The notes under the pieces were generated by a model that saw only the letters and a program-made list of their open reading frames with translations, was not told the DNA's origin and searched no databases. A stretch of DNA of 38,094 bases from Fulvivirga sp. (GTDB lineage: Bacteria; Bacteroidota; Bacteroidia; Cytophagales; Cyclobacteriaceae), in assembly GCA_028280565.1 (NCBI GenBank), contig JANQLQ010000204.1, positions 1 through 38,094 on the forward strand, given 5' to 3'. A program made the position numbers and the translations under genes. Shown here piece by piece: positions 1 through 8,017 of this stretch (the stretch's first letter is position 1; every line of letters starts with the position of its first letter).

Positions 1-2918
1 CGATCATTAAAGGCATCTCCTCCCAGCTCGTCGATATAATCGCTGGCAAAGTTCAGCGAGGCTCTTAATACAAGCTTCTCGGTTTCATAAGAAAGCGATG
101 CATTGAACATGTTTTCGGCAGTACCGGGCAGTGGCAGATCTTCTCCTTCCCGCCCCTCGATACCTTCGGTATCCGATTGTGTATGCGTGTAGTTCAAGTA
201 CACGCCAAAACCTTTCAGGAAACCGGGCAGGAAGTCCAATTGACGCTGTAGTGAAACCTCAAAACCGTACACTTGGGCTGTACCGCCGTTTTCAGGCGTT
301 TCAAATTCTACATCCGTGGCATCGATACCCAAGGGCCGGGCATCGAAATTTTCGATCGATCGGGAGTAGATGAAGTCATCGATATCTTTGTAAAAACCAC
401 CTGCAGAAACTATCCCGATGGATTTAAAATAGTTTTCTATCATGAGATCGAAATTCATCGAAACCGCGGGGTCCAGGTTCGGATTTCCCGCACCCAGGGC
501 AGGACCATCCGGGTCAAACTCCCTGAAGGGCACCAAGTCAAAATAATTGGGGCGGGCAATGGTATTGGTCCATGCCAATCGAATGATGGTGTTTTCGGTA
601 AAATCATATTTAAAGTGTAGCCCCGGCAAAAGATTGGTGTAGCTGTCAGAACCCTCCGTAGTGCCTACTTCTTCCGTTTCTTCATCAAATGAAAACCCGC
701 TGTAGTCGATCGATGTATGTTCTAACCGAAGCCCACCGAGTACAGAAAACTTGGGATTGATTTGGTAATCAAACATGGCGTAACCCCCAGAGATATTTTC
801 GCGCGCGGAGTAGTTGCCGGGCGCGTATTCACTGGGTTCGTCGCTAATAGTAAACTGCGATGGGTCCCGGAGCGCCAAGTTGCCTAGGAATTCTTTGTCA
901 GCATAGAACCCGGCATCATACTCATCGCCGGCCAAGTAGTCATCCTTGGTCAGATCTTCCACCGGCACGTTTGACATAGGTTCAAAACGTGCATCGTCCG
1001 TAGGACTGTAGTCGAAAAAGCTGTTCTCCCTTTTCTTAAATTTACTACGATACCGCCCTCCTGCTTTAAATATGAGCTGGTCGTTGAAGGGGAATTGTAC
1101 ATCAACACGTCCATTCCAGTCCTCTTCAAACGTATATTGCCTTTCGTCGGTGATCTCGTTAAGCGACAAAGATCTCCATTGATTTTCGGCCGCGCTCGTC
1201 ACCAACGGTCTTTCAGGGTCCCTGATATCGATGCGTACGGGCAAGCCTTCATCACTGAAACTCATGTAACGCTCATCAGGACGCTCTTCCGATGCCCTGG
1301 CGTAAGTACCTGACCAGGTCAGCTTCAAGCGATCTAAGAAGTGCTCTCCACGCAGCGATACATTACGCATGCGTTGGTCTTCCAGCCTTGCGCTTTGCAC
1401 GCGGTCGGAACCGATACCTCCTTTGGTCTGCCGTTCTATTTCAGCTACCCCCTCGAATATTCCGGGAGACACTTCTGTGAACAAGCCATCGTCAAAAGAG
1501 TCTTCCATACCACTGGCCCGGTAGCGGAACCTGTTTTCCCAATCGTCTCGCCAATTGTAAATACTACTCAAAAAGAGGGTGTGATTGCTATTGATCTTGT
1601 AGTCGAGGTTAAGAGATGCGCTCCTTCTCACCCGCTGGACCGTGTACGTACGGATGTCAAATTCGTCCAATACAGGCCCAAAGTCATCCGTATCGATCCA
1701 TACGGCTTCTACATTATCTGATCCGAAGTTGTGATTGTTATAAGAAGCTGAAAATATAACGCCTAGCTTATCATCGAGTAGGCGGTCACCCACTACCAAT
1801 GCACCTGTCCATATCGGCTCTTCAGAGAGGAAGTTAAAACCACTGGCTAGTGTGCCCGACAGCCGGAGCCCTGAAGGCGCCTCCCGCGTTACCAAGTTTA
1901 CCGCGCCCCCAATCGCATCGGCATCCATATCGGGAGTGACCGCCTTATTGACTTGGATCGTTTGGATCATATCGGCCGGGATCAGGTCCATTTGTATCCT
2001 TCTATTGTCTCCTTCCGCTGAAGGGATCCTTTCCCCGTTGAGCATTACGGAGTTGAGTTGGGGGGCTAGCCCGCGGATGATAATATCCCTGGCCTCTCCT
2101 TGGTCGTTTTGCATCGTAATGCCGGGTACCCTTTTCAGTGCGTCCCCAACATTAGCATCGGGAAATCTCCCGATCTGGTCCGCGGCTATCACATTCGTGA
2201 TGTTTGAGTTCGTCTTTTGTTGGTTCAGGGCTTTGGCCTGTCCTTTGAGCCGGTCCCCGAGTACGAGTACTTCGTCCCCCAATACCACTCCCGGGGATAA
2301 GCTGATATCTAGCGAACTTGTGGTTCCTGACGTCACGGATACAGCCTGTGAGAGGGTCTCATAGCCTATGTACGATACCGTTACCGTATAATCGCCGGGG
2401 GACAGGTCAGTGATGCTAAACTCTCCTCGAAGATTAGTTATGGCACCCTTAGCGTTTTCCTTTAAAACTACGGTGGCACCGGGCAGCGGTAAGCCATTCT
2501 CATCCAAGACACGCCCTGACAGGTTTCCTGTTACCAGCTTTACTTTTGACTTGGCCTTCACTTTGGCTTTTTCTACCACTATGTTGTAATTGATTTGTTT
2601 AAATCTCAACCTAGTGCTACGAGCAATTTCAGTGAGCAAACCTCCCAGGCTTTCATAGTCGTTGCCCAGGTACACCGCCACCTGTGTGTCTACTTTATCA
2701 TCACTGTAAACGAACGAAAAGGAGGTGGAGGATTCAATGGCATGGAAAAACTCTTTTAGTGAGGCTTTCCGAAGATCTAATTCTATTTCTACATCAAATA
2801 CACTTTGGGCCGTGGTCTCCTTGGCAAGCAGGGAGCTCAGCAAGAGCATTTGAATGATCAGTCCATAAAGGGAGTACTTACTAAGCATTAGAATAGTTAG
2901 TAAAAGCTTTTTTTTCAT
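1..2918 (-). CDS. TonB-dependent outer-membrane receptor with STN and carboxypeptidase-like domains (3' end outside window)
   Basis: About 972 codons are open from the ATG at 2918 to the window edge; the C-terminus is missing. Reading the minus strand gives a signal peptide ending near residue 38 (ETTAQ), an STN signalling domain at about 40-118, a carboxypeptidase-regulatory-like domain at about 130-195 (SGRVLDENGLPLPGATV), then a TonB plug with NVGDALKRVPGITMQ and MDADAIGGAVNLV, and beta-barrel sequence to the edge. The MDADAIGGAVNL motif is typical of the large receptor group often found with carbohydrate or metal uptake. The STN domain and the upstream FecR and sigma genes on the same strand indicate a FecI/FecR-type cell-surface signalling receptor: substrate binding outside would be relayed through FecR to the sigma factor. 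The substrate cannot be told from the sequence. The gene is partial, not broken. Confidence 0.9.
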   Translation of the reverse strand, partial: MKKKLLLTILMLSKYSLYGLIIQMLLLSSLLAKETTAQSVFDVEIELDLRKASLKEFFHAIESSTSFSFVYSDDKVDTQVAVYLGNDYESLGGLLTEIARSTRLRFKQINYNIVVEKAKVKAKSKVKLVTGNLSGRVLDENGLPLPGATVVLKENAKGAITNLRGEFSITDLSPGDYTVTVSYIGYETLSQAVSVTSGTTSSLDISLSPGVVLGDEVLVLGDRLKGQAKALNQQKTNSNITNVIAADQIGRFPDANVGDALKRVPGITMQNDQGEARDIIIRGLAPQLNSVMLNGERIPSAEGDNRRIQMDLIPADMIQTIQVNKAVTPDMDADAIGGAVNLVTREAPSGLRLSGTLASGFNFLSEEPIWTGALVVGDRLLDDKLGVIFSASYNNHNFGSDNVEAVWIDTDDFGPVLDEFDIRTYTVQRVRRSASLNLDYKINSNHTLFLSSIYNWRDDWENRFRYRASGMEDSFDDGLFTEVSPGIFEGVAEIERQTKGGIGSDRVQSARLEDQRMRNVSLRGEHFLDRLKLTWSGTYARASEERPDERYMSFSDEGLPVRIDIRDPERPLVTSAAENQWRSLSLNEITDERQYTFEEDWNGRVDVQFPFNDQLIFKAGGRYRSKFKKRENSFFDYSPTDDARFEPMSNVPVEDLTKDDYLAGDEYDAGFYADKEFLGNLALRDPSQFTISDEPSEYAPGNYSARENISGGYAMFDYQINPKFSVLGGLRLEHTSIDYSGFSFDEETEEVGTTEGSDSYTNLLPGLHFKYDFTENTIIRLAWTNTIARPNYFDLVPFREFDPDGPALGAGNPNLDPAVSMNFDLMIENYFKSIGIVSAGGFYKDIDDFIYSRSIENFDARPLGIDATDVEFETPENGGTAQVYGFEVSLQRQLDFLPGFLKGFGVYLNYTHTQSDTEGIEGREGEDLPLPGTAENMFNASLSYETEKLVLRASLNFASDYIDELGGDAFND

Positions 2919-3020
2919 AATTTTAAATAGGTTTGAAGTTAATAGGTCATTGACTTTAAACATTCAGCTCCCTTATCAGTCGTTTTCCAGGCGTAGTGAT
3001 AAGGAGGCTGTTCGATTAAA

Positions 3021-3040
3021 GTCGGGCACTGTGCCCGGCT
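3021..3040 (-). terminator. GC-rich palindrome between fecR-like gene and TonB receptor
   Basis: GTCGGGCAC and GTGCCCGGC form a near-perfect inverted repeat 4 bp beyond the FecR stop codon. On the plus strand it is followed by six T's, but the flanking genes are transcribed on the minus strand, where only TTTAA follows. It is therefore more likely an intercistronic hairpin or partial attenuator than a strong terminator. Confidence 0.45.
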
Positions 3041-3043
3041 TTT

Positions 3044-4036
3044 TTATTTGCATGCAGATCCGCTAAAGACTACATGGTTGTCATTTTGTTCATAATTGAT
3101 CCCTGTACTTATTTTAATTGATTTTAGAACGTTGGTTAAACTCTCGTTTTTGAAACTTCCGGTAAGTCTGCACTCCTTTATCGCCGCGTTTTCAAATGCC
3201 ACGGTAATGCCATACCATTTTGTCAGCGCTTCGGCCACTTGTTTCAAGGTAGATTTTTCGAACCACAGGATATTTTCCTTCCAGGCAATGGCCCTATCCA
3301 ATCGAGACGGTTGCTTAGCCAACTCCTTTTTTTTCGTATTGTAAATGGCTTCTTGCGCAGGCTCCAGTTCTACATTTTGTCCTGCTTCATTAGCCACACG
3401 TACTTTTCCCGTTACAACAGAGACTACGGCACTTTCATCTTCTTCAAAAGCGCGTACGTTAAAAGAGGTACCCAGCACAGTAGTGGAAATACCAGGGGTT
3501 TCTACTATGAATGGCCGGCTCGGATCTTTTACTACCTCGAAGAAAGCCTCCCCGTTGAGTATTACCCTGCGCTCATCTCCTGTAAACTCCCCGGGAAATA
3601 GCAGTGTACTGCCAGAATTAAGCTTCACCTTAGATCCGTCACTAAGCTTAAAGGTAGATTTTTGCCCATAGGGGTTTGATTTTTCAACATTTGCCTGCTT
3701 TAGGGTTGGTTTGTAGGGGCTGATGTAAAGTCCAACATATGCTACAGCTAATATTACCAAGGCAGCTGCAATCGCCCAGGCACTCCGCCTCACGGTGAGT
3801 CGACGGACTTTATTTTCATGCGCTTCAATTTTCTGGTTCAATCGATCCATGCCTTTTTCGACATTAAATTTGGCAATGGGAGTATATTCCTTTCGATAAG
3901 CTTTCCTGTAGGCAGCCAGTACGTCATGATGGCTATGGTCTTGTGCTAACCAGTATTGAAGGCGCTCCTCTTCCTCTTTGGAGGCCTCCCCGGCTAAATG
4001 TTTGAGAATGAGTTTTCCTGGTATGTTATCCTGCAT
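3044..4036 (-). CDS. FecR-family anti-sigma factor
   Basis: This 330-residue protein has the usual FecR layout: a short cytoplasmic N-terminal segment (1-80, with a Trp in ERLQYWLAQ as in the FecR N-terminal domain), one membrane segment at about 84-105 (SAWAIAAALVILAVAYVGLY), a periplasmic FecR domain at about 117-215 (KLSDGSKVKLNSGSTLLFP, RRVILNGEAFFEV, VLGTSFNVRAF), and a C-terminal DUF4974/STN-like domain at about 255-325 (LTGSFKNESLTNVLKSI). It should hold the sigma factor encoded at 4579-5145 inactive at the inner membrane until signalled by the STN domain of the receptor at 1-2918. The gene lies 125 bp upstream of the receptor and, unusually, 542 bp downstream of the sigma gene, so it may have its own promoter. 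Confidence 0.93.
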   Translation of the reverse strand: MQDNIPGKLILKHLAGEASKEEEERLQYWLAQDHSHHDVLAAYRKAYRKEYTPIAKFNVEKGMDRLNQKIEAHENKVRRLTVRRSAWAIAAALVILAVAYVGLYISPYKPTLKQANVEKSNPYGQKSTFKLSDGSKVKLNSGSTLLFPGEFTGDERRVILNGEAFFEVVKDPSRPFIVETPGISTTVLGTSFNVRAFEEDESAVVSVVTGKVRVANEAGQNVELEPAQEAIYNTKKKELAKQPSRLDRAIAWKENILWFEKSTLKQVAEALTKWYGITVAFENAAIKECRLTGSFKNESLTNVLKSIKISTGINYEQNDNHVVFSGSACK

Positions 4037-4578
4037 TATGGCTCTTTTGATGATAGAGAGTATCTACAGGACTTTTCACCCCTATGTAAGGTGTGTTATG
4101 TAATTGTTACTATGTCAAGAATTAGAGTAATGTGCGGATAATATTCACTATTGTCTTATGAGGGGCCTAGATCCAAGTAAGGAGTTTTGTAAGCGAAATA
4201 AGCCGGGTAGCGGTGGGTTAGCATCCATCATTTCTCCCTCTTCAATAGCTCTCGGCCAGTCTTCTCAACTTCCAGCTTGCTAAATTTTACCATAGAACGT
4301 GCCTACCACACTGTACAAGCACGTCTCGATAAAGGTTGTCCTATGGAAAACTAAACCGCCAAGGTTCAAATTTCATGTTCACCAGCGACTGGCTGAATAC
4401 TGCTAACCTGTATCCAATACTGTTGAGTTAAGGCTGGCGGTTACCCCTAAATCCAGCGGCGCAGTGGATAGCCTTTCCAGGGGTGAAAGGGGAATATGTC
4501 CTACTACGATTGACTCGTTCCGCCTAGTTGCCAGGCAAGCTTATCTTTTTAGAAGATACTTTTTTTGAGGCTTTTGTT
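4037..4578. other. 542-bp gene-free gap between sigma factor and FecR genes
   Basis: No convincing reading frame is present on either strand. The only structure seen is a nested inverted repeat at 4443-4484 (ACCCCT...AGGGGT enclosing ATCCA...TGGAT), which could end or attenuate the sigma transcript. The promoter of the FecR-receptor pair may lie here; no core motif was recognised with confidence. Confidence 0.4.
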
Positions 4579-5145
4579 TCAGCCTAATTCTTGCGAACGT
4601 TCCACATCGTATTCCAATACCGCCGCCCGGATCATTCTAAGTGCTTTTAACATCTGGTTCTCCACGGTCTTTATCGAGATTTCCAAAACCTCGCTCACCT
4701 CGTGGTACTTTAGCCCGTCTATTTTGTGCAGCTTAAAGACAAGTTGGCACCTCGAGGGTAAACGTTCGAAGGCAGATTGATACGTTTTATCTAATTCATT
4801 GTATAAATAAGTACTTTCAGGTGTCTGGTCACTGGTGATTCGTCCCTGGATCTCTTCGATCTGCTGGAAGAAAGGCTGTTGAACTTTACTGGTGCGCAAT
4901 GCATGATTTCGAACCGCTTTAAAAAGGTAAGCTCTCACGGAACACGAAATTCCAAGGCGGTGACGATCCCTCCAAAGAATAAAAAAAATATCGGCAACCA
5001 CCTCCTCTGCTATCTCGGCTTTTTTGACAATGTGTAGTGCAAAATTGCAAAGGGGAGCATAATAATGACGAAAAAGCATATCCAATGCTTTTTTATCATT
5101 TTTTTTCATCTTGTCGAATAAGAAAAGTTCCTCCTTGCGGGTCAT
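4579..5145 (-). CDS. ECF RNA polymerase sigma factor (FecI-like, Bacteroidota type)
   Basis: From the ATG at 5145 the protein has 188 residues, the usual length for this class. Region 2 is at about 10-85 (ALDMLFRHYYAPLCNFA, AEEVVADIFFILW, RAYLFKAVRNHAL) and region 4 at about 120-172 (AFERLPSRCQLVFKLHKIDG, YHEVSEVLEISIKTVENQM). The frame continues 43 codons upstream to 5274, but that stretch has no sigma homology and reads through a repeat element beginning at 5255, so the 5145 start is chosen. The sigma factor should direct transcription of the receptor operon at 1-4036 when released by FecR. It is transcribed divergently from the histidine kinase at 5851, with repeat-rich DNA between. Confidence 0.92.
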   Translation of the reverse strand: MTRKEELFLFDKMKKNDKKALDMLFRHYYAPLCNFALHIVKKAEIAEEVVADIFFILWRDRHRLGISCSVRAYLFKAVRNHALRTSKVQQPFFQQIEEIQGRITSDQTPESTYLYNELDKTYQSAFERLPSRCQLVFKLHKIDGLKYHEVSEVLEISIKTVENQMLKALRMIRAAVLEYDVERSQELG

Positions 5146-5254
5146 TTCATACAATTGAACTATCGTGAAAATTGATGGATAGCGACCGCTTCCACAAAAA
5201 ATGTCAATTATTAAATGTTTAAATTTTTTACCTTCTTGGTGATAAGTCAGCCCT

Positions 5255-5356
5255 AGTGTCCAGTCAAGGCTCAAGGGGCTTGCCGGGTACAGGATGGGTT
5301 ATGTTCGAGGTATTGATCCGTCGGCAATCGGCAAAAGGCAGTAGGCAAAATGTGTC
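5255..5356 (+). repeat. MITE-like repeat, copy A (apparently truncated)
   Basis: It starts with AGTGTCCAGTCAAGGCTCAA and shares TGCCGGGTACAGGATG, GTTCGAGGTATTGATC and GGCAATCGGCAAAAGG with the other copies. The left end also matches the inverted right end of the copy at 37019-37216 (TGTCAAGGCTCAA). The right half and right terminal repeat are not recognisable, so the right boundary is approximate. Confidence 0.65.
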
Positions 5357-5390
5357 ACTTGAATTTCAACTCTTCACCTAGTGCTCACCT

Positions 5391-5421
5391 AGTGCGCATT
5401 TAGCGCAGCGTAATGCGTACT
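5391..5421. repeat. Hairpin with AGCGCAGCG loop
   Basis: AGTGCGCATT and AATGCGTACT form a 10-bp stem with one mismatch around an 11-nt loop containing TAGCGCAGCG. The loop is close to that of the hairpin at 30861-30894. Immediately to the left, an 11-bp unit (CACCTAGTGCT) occurs twice in tandem at about 5376-5397. Confidence 0.45.
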
Positions 5422-5571
5422 TATCGAGCAATAGGATTTGTAATCCGGGTGTTCTCGTTTATGACTCATGATCCTATAAAAGGACGTCCTTGAAAATTAA
5501 CTTGATAGTGGGACGTTTAATTTTGTCAAGTTAAGCTATGAGTTTAGGATGTTTCGGGTAATGCCAGCCTG

Positions 5572-5746
5572 CTAAGTTAAGCTTCCAATGACGTACCGGG
5601 TACGGGATGAATTATGTTCGAGGTATTGATCAATGGGCAGTAGGCAAAAAAATACAGGATTGCCGACGGCTTATTGCTAACTGCCGACTTTAAGCACAGG
5701 ATTGGAAAAAATAGCTAACTGTCCAAGTACACTTCACTTAACACCA
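5572..5746 (+). repeat. MITE-like repeat, copy B (about 175 bp)
   Basis: The left end, CTAAGTTAAGCTTCCAATGA, continues into CGTACCGGGTACGGGATGA. The right end reads ACTTCACTTAACACCAG, whose complement is close to the AGTGTTAAGTTAAG terminus. The interior GGGCAGTAGGCAAAAA and GCTAACTGCCGACTTTAAG match the other copies. It lies about 105 bp upstream of the histidine kinase start. Confidence 0.7.
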
Positions 5747-5774
5747 GGGCACGGCATGAAACTCCTCTTCCAAA

Positions 5775-5792
5775 ATGTTAACGAGATGTTAA
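5775..5792 (+). promoter_or_regulatory. Direct repeat ATGTTAA-N4-ATGTTAA, candidate OmpR-type response-regulator site
   Basis: Two identical heptamers sit 11 bp apart, about 60 bp upstream of the kinase ATG. OmpR/PhoB-family regulators bind direct repeats spaced by one helical turn, so this could be an autoregulatory site for the regulator encoded at 7199-7888. This is inference from geometry only. Confidence 0.35.
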
Positions 5793-5850
5793 AAGCGCCA
5801 TCGATTACACGGTAATTTGCTAATTTACAATAACGAGGAATTCATGTAGG

Positions 5851-7125
5851 ATGAAACGTAACACCATTCGTGCACTTATTATCCTTGCCACCATTAGTAT
5901 ATTGGGTATCGCCGGGGTACAGGTATATTGGTTCAATCGTGCCTTCGATGCAGAGGAAGAACGGTTCAATAGGGACGTAAGCACGGCGCTCTTTAATGTA
6001 GCCAACCAGTTTGTCCAGATCAGTGAATCCGCTATACCCGCTAATAATCCCATCAAGCGCCTGAGTACAGACTACTACGTAGTCATGATCAACAACGAAA
6101 TTGATGCTAATCTTTTGGAATATTTGCTGACCACTGAATTTGAAAAACGAAGCATCAAGGTAGATTTTGAGTACGGTATTTATGACTGCGCGAATGATGA
6201 AATGGTATATGGTAACTATGTAAGCTTTGGCCAAGATTTTACAAAAGACGGAACTAAAACGCTCCCGAAATGGGATGACCAGGGTTACTACTTTGGCGTA
6301 CAATTTCCCAAAAAAGCCACAATAATAACCAACCGGATGGGAGTTTGGATCTTCTCCTCTTCGGTGTTGCTGCTGGTGATCATTTTTTTCGCGTATGCGA
6401 TGTTTGTGATCTTAAAACAAAAAAGACTTTCCGAGATACAGAAGGATTTTATTAACAATATGACCCATGAGTTTAAAACCCCCATCTCAACCATTGCCGT
6501 TTCTACGGAAGTTCTTAAAAATCCAGCTATAATTCACCAGCCGGAAAGGCTTTTGAGCTATACTTCCATCATAGAAAATGAGAATCGTCGATTAAAAAAC
6601 CAGGTCGAGCATGTACTACAAATGGCAAGAATGGACAAAACAGATCTCAAACTGGAGAAAGAGCCAATTTCCTTACATGCCATGATCGATGAAGTTTTGA
6701 AGTCCATGCGTACAAACTTAGATGAGAATGGCATCGAACTGGCCTGTAATTTACGAGCTCAAAATGATCAACTGGTAGGGGACAAACTTCACCTGGTCAA
6801 TGTGCTGTATAACTTGCTCGATAATGCGATTAAGTACCGCGGGAAGGAGCCTGTCATCCACATCAGCACCTATAACTATAAAGACTGGTTAAAGCTGGAA
6901 ATAACGGACAACGGGATTGGTATAGCCAAAGCCCACGTGAAACGGATTTTTGATAGATTTTATCGTGTACCCACCGGAAATATTCACGATGTTAAAGGTT
7001 TTGGAATAGGCTTGCATTATGTTAACCTGGTCATAAAAGCACACGGTGGCCAAATACACGTGGCCAGCGACCTTGGAAAAGAAACTACATTCGTTGTCAC
7101 TTTAAAAAATAGCCTTGGCCATTAA
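5851..7125 (+). CDS. Two-component sensor histidine kinase
   Basis: This 424-residue kinase has two membrane segments (about 7-29 and 165-187) enclosing a periplasmic sensor region of about 135 residues with no recognised domain. The HisKA segment contains the H-box NMTHEFKTP (His206). The HATPase domain follows, with the N-box LYNLLDNAIKY (about 319-329), G1 DNGIGI (353-358), F-box FDRFYR and G2 GFGIGLHYV (383-391). All catalytic motifs are intact. A response regulator begins 73 bp downstream, and an Oar-like TonB receptor follows it, so the pair may control envelope or nutrient uptake functions. The architecture resembles Bacteroidota RprX/RprY-type pairs, but orthology was not tested. Confidence 0.95.
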   Translation: MKRNTIRALIILATISILGIAGVQVYWFNRAFDAEEERFNRDVSTALFNVANQFVQISESAIPANNPIKRLSTDYYVVMINNEIDANLLEYLLTTEFEKRSIKVDFEYGIYDCANDEMVYGNYVSFGQDFTKDGTKTLPKWDDQGYYFGVQFPKKATIITNRMGVWIFSSSVLLLVIIFFAYAMFVILKQKRLSEIQKDFINNMTHEFKTPISTIAVSTEVLKNPAIIHQPERLLSYTSIIENENRRLKNQVEHVLQMARMDKTDLKLEKEPISLHAMIDEVLKSMRTNLDENGIELACNLRAQNDQLVGDKLHLVNVLYNLLDNAIKYRGKEPVIHISTYNYKDWLKLEITDNGIGIAKAHVKRIFDRFYRVPTGNIHDVKGFGIGLHYVNLVIKAHGGQIHVASDLGKETTFVVTLKNSLGH

Positions 7126-7198
7126 GAGTTCTATGGTGAATTTTCGGATTTAAAGTTTGAGGCTTTCAAAAACAATCAATAATCAACAAATTGCGCCA

Positions 7199-7888
7199 AT
7201 GCCCGGGGACTTGATTTTGCTGGTAGAAGATGATGAAAACCTAGGGTTTGTCATAAAAGACAACCTGCAGTTGCACGGGTATGACGTACACTGGTGTAAA
7301 GACGGGGTATCCGGGATGAACAACTATCGCTCCGGCGGCTACAAGCTCTGCATATTGGATGTAATGCTGCCGAAAAAAGACGGCTTCAGTATGGCAGAAG
7401 AAATACGAGCCGAAAACCACCAGGTGCCGATCCTTTTTCTTACGGCCAGGTCGATGCTGGAAGATAGGCTGGAAGGTTTTAAACGGGGTGGTGATGACTA
7501 CATCAGTAAGCCGTTCAGCATGGACGAGCTGGTCTACAGGATCGAAGTATTTCTCCGGAGAAGCGAGGCCCGCAGCATACACGATGTGTACCAACTAGGC
7601 CAATACGAATTTGACTTTAATAACCTAAGGCTTTCACTGAACGGCCATGAGCAAGCACTTACCCAAAAAGAAGCCGAAGTCTTAAAATACCTTGCCAATA
7701 ATCTCGATAAAGTCGTAAAGCGTGAAAATATACTCAAAGCCATCTGGGGTGAAAATGACTACTTCATGGGTCGCAGCCTGGATGTGTTCATCTCTAAGCT
7801 ACGAAAGTATTTGAAGGGAGAACCGCGGCTGGAGATCACAAATTTCCATGGAGTGGGGTTTAAATTGACCCTAAAAAACCAAAAGTAG
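7199..7888 (+). CDS. OmpR-family response regulator
   Basis: From the ATG at 7199 the protein has 229 residues, normal for OmpR/PhoB regulators. The receiver domain has the acidic pocket VEDDENLG, phosphoacceptor Asp54 in CILDVMLP, Thr82 in FLTAR and Lys104 in YISKPFS. The C-terminal winged helix (about 130-229) has LTQKEAEVLKYL, VVKRENILKAIWG and SLDVFISKLRKYL. An in-frame TTG at 7157 would add 14 residues without domain content, so the ATG was preferred. It is transcribed just behind the kinase at 5851-7125, its likely partner. The next gene, a TonB receptor 129 bp downstream, is a plausible target. Confidence 0.94.
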   Translation: MPGDLILLVEDDENLGFVIKDNLQLHGYDVHWCKDGVSGMNNYRSGGYKLCILDVMLPKKDGFSMAEEIRAENHQVPILFLTARSMLEDRLEGFKRGGDDYISKPFSMDELVYRIEVFLRRSEARSIHDVYQLGQYEFDFNNLRLSLNGHEQALTQKEAEVLKYLANNLDKVVKRENILKAIWGENDYFMGRSLDVFISKLRKYLKGEPRLEITNFHGVGFKLTLKNQK

Positions 7889-8017
7889 CATCATTCCTTT
7901 AAAAACCGGTTAGGCTTTAAACCAACCTATGTATTTCTTACTATCTTCTATAAGGTAAATAATATTTATTTGGAGAAATTTGCCTAAATTATACTATATA
8001 CCTAACCATTAATTAAT

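Noticed and set aside
5146-5274. N-terminal extension of the ECF sigma factor to an ATG at 5274
   Set aside because: The added 43 residues have no sigma-factor character and the sequence runs through repeat copy A at 5255; the ATG at 5145 gives normal family length.
5842-6303. 153-codon minus-strand frame opposite the histidine kinase
   Set aside because: It is fully antisense to a conserved kinase sensor region and has no independent support.
7157-7198. TTG start for the OmpR-type regulator
   Set aside because: It adds 14 residues before the receiver domain with no support; the ATG at 7199 begins right before the first beta strand.
7960-8017. Promoter GAAATTTG upstream of the Oar-like receptor
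   Set aside because: The -7-like box is present but no TTG lies at the 19-20 bp spacing, so the promoter was not called.
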